Shown here: in pieces, positions 19,426 through 23,522 of the stretch
Layout: each line of letters opens with the position of its first letter
Position numbering within the stretch: the first letter of the stretch is position 1
DNA from: a virus
Direction: 5' to 3' (one strand)
Virus record (IMG/VR): IMGVR_UViG_3300006810_000396
Coordinates: 1 to 23,522 of that record
Length of the DNA stretch: 23,522 nt
Notes under the pieces: model-generated
What the model saw: the letters and a program-made list of their open reading frames with translations, nothing else
What the model was told of the DNA's origin: nothing
Database searches by the model: none
Translations under genes and position numbers: made by a program

Positions 19426-20415
19426 ATGGCTACAGCAACTTATCCCGGCGCGGGTGGTAATACCGCATTAACAGAAGCGGCAACATTTGTACCAGAAATT
19501 TGGTCAGATGAAATTATTGCTGCCTACCAAAAGAACTTGAAGATGGCTCCCCTTGTCAAGCGCATTTCTATGTCTGGCAAGAAGGGTGACGTTATTCATA
19601 TTCCTAAGCCTACTCGCGGCGATGCCAATGCTAAAGCGGCTGATACTGCGGTAACTATCATTGCCAATACAGAGTCAGAGTTGACGATTACTATTAACCG
19701 TCACTTTGAATACTCGCGCTTAATTGAGGACATTGTAGAAGTTCAGGCTTTGTCTTCTTTGCGTCAGTTTTACACTGAAGACGCTGGTTATGCTCTGGCT
19801 GTACAGGTTGATAATGACCTGCACTCTTGCGGTACTGGCTTTGGTGACGGTGGTGCAGTTGTATTTTCTGGATCAGTAGCTCCTACTGACTACCAGCACA
19901 CTGGCTGTTTTATGAATACTAATGACTCAACGACTCAGTACACTGACGATACCATTGACGGTATTGCTGGTGATAAGTTTACTGATCGTTTTTTCCGAGA
20001 CATGATCCAAAAGTTGGATGACAACAATGTCCCAATGGAAAATCGTTATTTTGTTATTCCCCCTGGAGTACGGAATGAAATTATGGGCATTGACCGATAT
20101 GTTTCATCTGACTTTGTAAACGGCGGAGTAGTAAATAGCGGGCTTATTGGTAACCTTTATGGCGTAGATGTATACGTGTCTGCTAACTGTGCGACTATCG
20201 AAGCTGCTGCTGCTAACACTGCGGCAAGTGTTGATACTCGCGCGGCGTTGCTTTTCCACGCTGATGCAGTTGTGATGGCTGAGCAAATGGCCGTTCGATC
20301 ACAGACACAATACAAGCAAGAGTACCTGTCTACTCTGTACACTGCCGACACGCTTTATGGTGTCCAAGTGTATCGTCCTGAAGCTGGGTTTGTGCTCGCA
20401 CTACCATCTGCTTAA
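19426..20415 (+). CDS. Major capsid protein
   Basis: A 329-residue protein with the best ribosome site of the late operon (AAAGGAGA before the ATG). It follows the scaffold by 17 bases and is followed by a strong terminator. Features are F-V-P-E-I-W-S-D-E-I near residue 22, a long-helix region, K-G-D-V-I-H-I-P-K-P near 54-63, an E-loop-like segment, and a C-terminal P-domain with Y-G-V-D-V-Y and A-D-T-L-Y-G-V-Q-V-Y. This fits an HK97-fold capsid protein of T7-like or marine podoviruses. No propeptide is evident, so it is probably not cleaved. Codon and signal strength suggest it is the most highly translated gene here. Confidence 0.88.
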   Translation: MATATYPGAGGNTALTEAATFVPEIWSDEIIAAYQKNLKMAPLVKRISMSGKKGDVIHIPKPTRGDANAKAADTAVTIIANTESELTITINRHFEYSRLIEDIVEVQALSSLRQFYTEDAGYALAVQVDNDLHSCGTGFGDGGAVVFSGSVAPTDYQHTGCFMNTNDSTTQYTDDTIDGIAGDKFTDRFFRDMIQKLDDNNVPMENRYFVIPPGVRNEIMGIDRYVSSDFVNGGVVNSGLIGNLYGVDVYVSANCATIEAAAANTAASVDTRAALLFHADAVVMAEQMAVRSQTQYKQEYLSTLYTADTLYGVQVYRPEAGFVLALPSA

Positions 20416-20422
20416 TCTTTAC

Positions 20423-20446
20423 GGGGGCTTCGGCCCCCCTTTCTTT
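20423..20446 (+). terminator. UUCG terminator after the capsid gene
   Basis: GGGGGC-TTCG-GCCCCC (20423-20438), then CTTTCTTT. A stable tetraloop stem directly after the capsid stop, comparable in position to the T7 terminator behind gene 10. The broken U-run suggests partial readthrough into the tail-fibre gene. Confidence 0.8.
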
Positions 20447-20474
20447 ATATCCAATGTTTTCCTTGGAGTAGTTC

Positions 20475-23441
20475 ATGGCAACCACAATTAAGCTTAAAAA
20501 TGGATCGGGTGCGCCCTCAGCTAGTGATTTAGTCCAAGGCGAACCAGCAATTGATTTAACAAACAAAAGACTTTATACCGAAAATGGCAGTGGTGCTGTT
20601 ATCGAAGTGGGGTCAAACCCAAGCAGCCTTTCTATTGCGGGGACTGCAATTACCGCTACAGCGGCAGAGTTAAACATTCTTGATGGCGTAACCTCTACTG
20701 CGGCGGAGTTAAATATCCTTGACGGAGTTACTGCTACTGCCGCAGAACTTAATATTATGGATGGCGTTACATCCACTACAGCCGAACTTAATATTTTAGA
20801 TGGGGTTACCAGCACAGCGGCTGAGCTTAATATTTTGGACGGAGTGACTTCTACTGCGGCTGAGCTAAATATACTAGATGGTGTTACTTCGACAACGGCA
20901 GAATTAAACATTCTTGACGGGGTTACAAGTACAACCGCAGAGTTAAATATACTAGATGGAGTAACAAGTACAGCCGCAGAATTAAATGTGCTTGATGGCG
21001 TTACAGCTTTTGTTGACGAAGATGATATGTCTAGCGACTCAGCTACATCTATTCCCAGCCAGCAATCAGTAAAGGCATATGTTGATTCTGTAGCAACAGC
21101 ATCAGACTTAGACTTTCAAGCTGACAGCGGTGGTGCTTTAAATATTGATCTTGACTCAGAAACCATGACGTTTACTGGCGGCACTGGTATTGATACGTCG
21201 GGTTCTGGTAATGCCGTTACGTTTGCGATTGATTCGACGGTAGCAACGCTTACTGGAAGTCAATCTCTTACAAACAAAACACTAACATCGCCTGTTTTAA
21301 ACACGGGCGTTTCTGGCACTGCGGTTCTTGATGAAGATGATATGTCTTCAGACTCTGCAACTCAACTCGCTACCCAACAATCTATTAAGGCATATGTCGA
21401 TTCTCAGGTTGCATCTGCGGATACACTTGCCGAGCTTACAGATACAAATGTTACAAGCCCTGCTGATGCCGCCGTTTTGTTTTATGACACAGGCACATCA
21501 AAGTGGATTGACAATGTAGTCTCTGGCGACGTTACGATTGCCGATACTGGCGTAGCGGCTATTGGCTCTGGGGTTATTGTTAATGATGATGTTAACGCCA
21601 GCGCTGCTATAAGCGTTTCTAAGACCGCTTTGACGGCAGGTACGGGTATTACCCTTAGTACGGACACTTTGTCTGTGGATGCCTCTCAGACGCAAATAAC
21701 GGCAGTTGGAACAATTGGCACAGGAACCTGGCAAGGCTCGGTTATCTCTGACACCTATGTTGCCAATGACTTAACCATATCTGGCGGCACAATCGAAAAC
21801 ACAATTATTGGTGCATCTACAGCCGCCGCAGGCACGTTTACTACGTTTACCTCCACAGGCATCGACGATAACGCCACAAGCACTGCAATTACGATTGACT
21901 CAAGTCAGAACGTGGATGTAGATGGCAACCTCACTGCTGGTGATGGCACTGATATCAGTATGTCGGGAACACCCACTGGTCAGATCAGGATTGATGGCAA
22001 TGGCTACGATGGCGCAATCGCATTAGACGCCACAGGTATGCACATTTACCACAACAGTGCTTCACGCTCTTTGATCTTCGGCACAAATGAAATAGGGCGT
22101 ATGCTTATCGACTCCAGCGGCAGGGTTGGCATTGGCGCTACATCCCCTTCAACTTATAGCAATGCTTCAGAGCTTGTTGTGGATACTGGTGTTTCTGGAG
22201 GTATTACGGTAGTCAGTGATTCTACGTCTGGCGGTTATGGTGCTTTGTACTTCGCCGATGGCACAACAGGTGACGAGCAGTACAGGGGGTTCATTCAATA
22301 CAACCATAACAACAGCGGAACCGATGAAATGCTTATTGGTACTGCTGGCGCGACACGCATGGCGATAGATAGCTCTGGCGGTGTTATTTTCAAAGGGTCT
22401 TTAGCAAGTCACCAAACCAATGCGGGCGTTGTTGAGTACAGCAGTAACCTAGTCTCAATACACAGTTATGGCGCAACATCTGGTACAGGATCAATTCGCT
22501 TTTTAACTGGCGGTGGTGGTGGGAGCGGTACGTCAGAAGCCATGCGTATTACTGCTGGTGGTTCCGTACTAGCCGGCGACTCGTCTACCAGCGGCGCTAC
22601 GGCTTACGCGATCAATTACACCAACGATGACCTCTTAAACATATTTGGATCAGTGAGATCATCGGGCTATACCACACTGACTTATGGTGCAAAGCCATCA
22701 ACAACTACTTCTCACGGATATGTTTCAGCGGCGGGTAATTTTTCCTTTGCAAAATCGGCCCTAGAAATTGGTAATTGCAGTCTAGAATTTAAGACAAGCG
22801 CGTCTGGTACGGATACCATTGGCGATGCAGTGACCATGACGAATAGGTTTTCTATCGACTCTAGCGGCAACTTGCTGGTTGGAACAACTACCTCTGGAAG
22901 TTCACGCTTAGTTGCTAGTAAGAGTGTTGCAACAGGCGTTTATACCGCAAAGCTGATAGACACAAATACGAATACCGCAAACTGTTTTGGCCTTAATATT
23001 GATTATTCGGCGGCGGCTCCTAACGGCAGTGGTAATCAGTTTATTTATTGTGAAGATAGCTCCGCATTGAGGATGTCGGTTACCTCAAATGGAGGAATCA
23101 GTAATTATCAAGCCTTTGATTCAAATTTATCAGATCAACGCGCCAAAAAAGACATTGTTGAATCTGGTGATTACCTTGAAAAACTTTGCAGTATTCCGGT
23201 TAAAAACTTTAGATACAATGAGGACGAGGAAAACAGCAAACTTCACTTAGGTGTTATTGCACAGGACGTTGAAGCTGTTGCGCCAGAGTTTGTAAGCAAA
23301 GCATCTTGGGAATACAACGAGCAACAGATGGACTCCGTGTTTAACACTGATCTTATGTTCGCCATGATGAAATCTATTCAAGAACTTTCAACACAAGTAA
23401 ACGAACTCAAAGCCGAAGTAGCGGCACTTAAAGGAGCTTAA
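20475..23441 (+). CDS. Tail fibre with tandem repeats and S74 auto-cleaving chaperone
   Basis: A 988-residue protein. The short N-terminal anchor (T-I-K-L-K-N-G-S-G) is followed by nine 13-residue repeats (residues 61-177). Two D-E-D-D-M-S-S-D-S-A-T...A-Y-V-D-S modules follow at about 179-207 and 284-312, with one L-T-N-K-T-L-T-S-P-V-L between them. A long Gly/Ser/Thr-rich beta-structured shaft then carries I-D-S-S-G repeats. The last ~103 residues are an S74 intramolecular chaperone: S886-D-Q-R-A-K891-K-D-I (Ser/Lys dyad), then H-L-G-V-I-A-Q-D-V-E-A-V-A-P-E and a C-terminal coiled coil. Homologues trimerise and cut just before the Ser. It binds the host surface. The ribosome site is weak (TTGGAGTAGTTC). 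Confidence 0.9.
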   Translation: MATTIKLKNGSGAPSASDLVQGEPAIDLTNKRLYTENGSGAVIEVGSNPSSLSIAGTAITATAAELNILDGVTSTAAELNILDGVTATAAELNIMDGVTSTTAELNILDGVTSTAAELNILDGVTSTAAELNILDGVTSTTAELNILDGVTSTTAELNILDGVTSTAAELNVLDGVTAFVDEDDMSSDSATSIPSQQSVKAYVDSVATASDLDFQADSGGALNIDLDSETMTFTGGTGIDTSGSGNAVTFAIDSTVATLTGSQSLTNKTLTSPVLNTGVSGTAVLDEDDMSSDSATQLATQQSIKAYVDSQVASADTLAELTDTNVTSPADAAVLFYDTGTSKWIDNVVSGDVTIADTGVAAIGSGVIVNDDVNASAAISVSKTALTAGTGITLSTDTLSVDASQTQITAVGTIGTGTWQGSVISDTYVANDLTISGGTIENTIIGASTAAAGTFTTFTSTGIDDNATSTAITIDSSQNVDVDGNLTAGDGTDISMSGTPTGQIRIDGNGYDGAIALDATGMHIYHNSASRSLIFGTNEIGRMLIDSSGRVGIGATSPSTYSNASELVVDTGVSGGITVVSDSTSGGYGALYFADGTTGDEQYRGFIQYNHNNSGTDEMLIGTAGATRMAIDSSGGVIFKGSLASHQTNAGVVEYSSNLVSIHSYGATSGTGSIRFLTGGGGGSGTSEAMRITAGGSVLAGDSSTSGATAYAINYTNDDLLNIFGSVRSSGYTTLTYGAKPSTTTSHGYVSAAGNFSFAKSALEIGNCSLEFKTSASGTDTIGDAVTMTNRFSIDSSGNLLVGTTTSGSSRLVASKSVATGVYTAKLIDTNTNTANCFGLNIDYSAAAPNGSGNQFIYCEDSSALRMSVTSNGGISNYQAFDSNLSDQRAKKDIVESGDYLEKLCSIPVKNFRYNEDEENSKLHLGVIAQDVEAVAPEFVSKASWEYNEQQMDSVFNTDLMFAMMKSIQELSTQVNELKAEVAALKGA
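20655..21005 (+). repeat. Nine tandem 39-bp (13-residue) repeats in the fibre gene
   Basis: Nine in-frame units of the pattern [SA]-T-[AT]-A-E-L-N-[IV]-[LM]-D-G-V-T without gaps. Protein identity is near complete, but the DNA of the units differs at many synonymous positions (for example Leu as tta, ctt or cta and Gly as ggc, gga, ggg or ggt). This is an old or codon-diversified repeat, not a recent expansion. Confidence 0.9.
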
Positions 23442-23445
23442 AAGA

Positions 23446-23522
23446 ATGCCATATATAGGACAAGAACCTGTTGCTGGTAACTTCGTACTTTTAGATGCGA
23501 TTACAACATCTGCAACAGCTAC
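23446..23522 (+). CDS. Second fibre-type protein, 3' end outside window
   Basis: The ATG at 23446 has AAGGAG nine bases upstream and starts five bases after the fibre stop. The 25 visible residues begin MPYIGQEPVAGNFVLLDAIT and continue T-S-A-T-A. 'MPYIGQEP...GNF..LD.IT' is a recurring opening of fibre- or shaft-type proteins in marine phages. The frame is open to the end of the window. The full domain content cannot be seen. Confidence 0.7.
   Translation, partial: MPYIGQEPVAGNFVLLDAITTSATA

Noticed and set aside
20573-20911. 112-codon minus-strand frame with a regular repeat
   Set aside because: It is the antisense shadow of the nine fibre repeats; no ribosome site, and its periodicity comes from the other strand.
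20655-21005. CRISPR-like or iteron-like tandem array
   Set aside because: The units are contiguous, in frame and codon-diversified within a clear fibre gene; there are no spacers.

Overview
The window reads as the genome of a tailed double-stranded DNA bacteriophage. It shows tightly packed genes with ATGA or TAATG overlaps, a complete head morphogenesis block (TerS, TerL, portal, scaffold, major capsid), an S74-type tail fibre, an Erf annealing protein, a RepA-type helicase and an ArdC-type antirestriction protein. The fibre motifs (AELNILDG repeats, LTNKTLTSPVL, QQSIKAYVD), the MGLDQYA protein and the cluster of tiny lysine-rich proteins are familiar from marine and other aquatic podovirus-like phages, so an aquatic proteobacterial host is my best guess. 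The host cannot be fixed from this window. No integrase, tRNA gene, CRISPR array or insertion sequence was seen.

Layout. (1) 1-2481, plus strand: 3' part of a large internal virion protein, whose stop overlaps tail-to-tail with the next block. (2) 2478-4677, minus strand: NinG-like nuclease, NinB-like protein, a 30-residue membrane peptide, a terminator flanked by 9-bp repeats, and a RepA-like helicase. (3) 4678-4829: divergent promoter region with a dyad. (4) 4830-6033, plus strand: Erf, two small proteins (one with an SSB-like tail), a terminator and a DUF4224-like protein, followed by a G+C-rich gene-free stretch. (5) 6187-10698, minus strand: an early-type operon of about fourteen mostly small genes, including an ArdC-like protein, zinc-ribbon proteins, a membrane-anchored DNA-binding candidate and two genes under 60 codons, broken up by hairpins and a UUCG terminator. 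(6) About 10725-11370: a G+C-rich gene-free island with many stable hairpins, interpreted as a large structured RNA on the plus strand. (7) 11558-23522, plus strand: the late operon, running from a small basic protein, TerS, M15 peptidase, TerL and portal through a QueC-like PP-loop enzyme, a run of basic mini-proteins, scaffold and capsid, then a terminator, the tail fibre and a partial second fibre-type gene.

How it works together (inference). The divergent leftward and rightward units supply replication and recombination (helicase, Erf, NinB, NinG). The central leftward operon supplies host take-over and antirestriction functions. The rightward late operon builds and fills the head, with a strong terminator after the capsid gene that would favour capsid mRNA. 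A recurring CAATCAA element just upstream of the Shine-Dalgarno sequence of six genes on both strands suggests shared post-transcriptional control. The most interesting signals are the ~650-nt structured RNA candidate, the CAATCAA leader element, the inverted 9-bp repeat arrays around a terminator, and a QueC-like gene placed among head genes.
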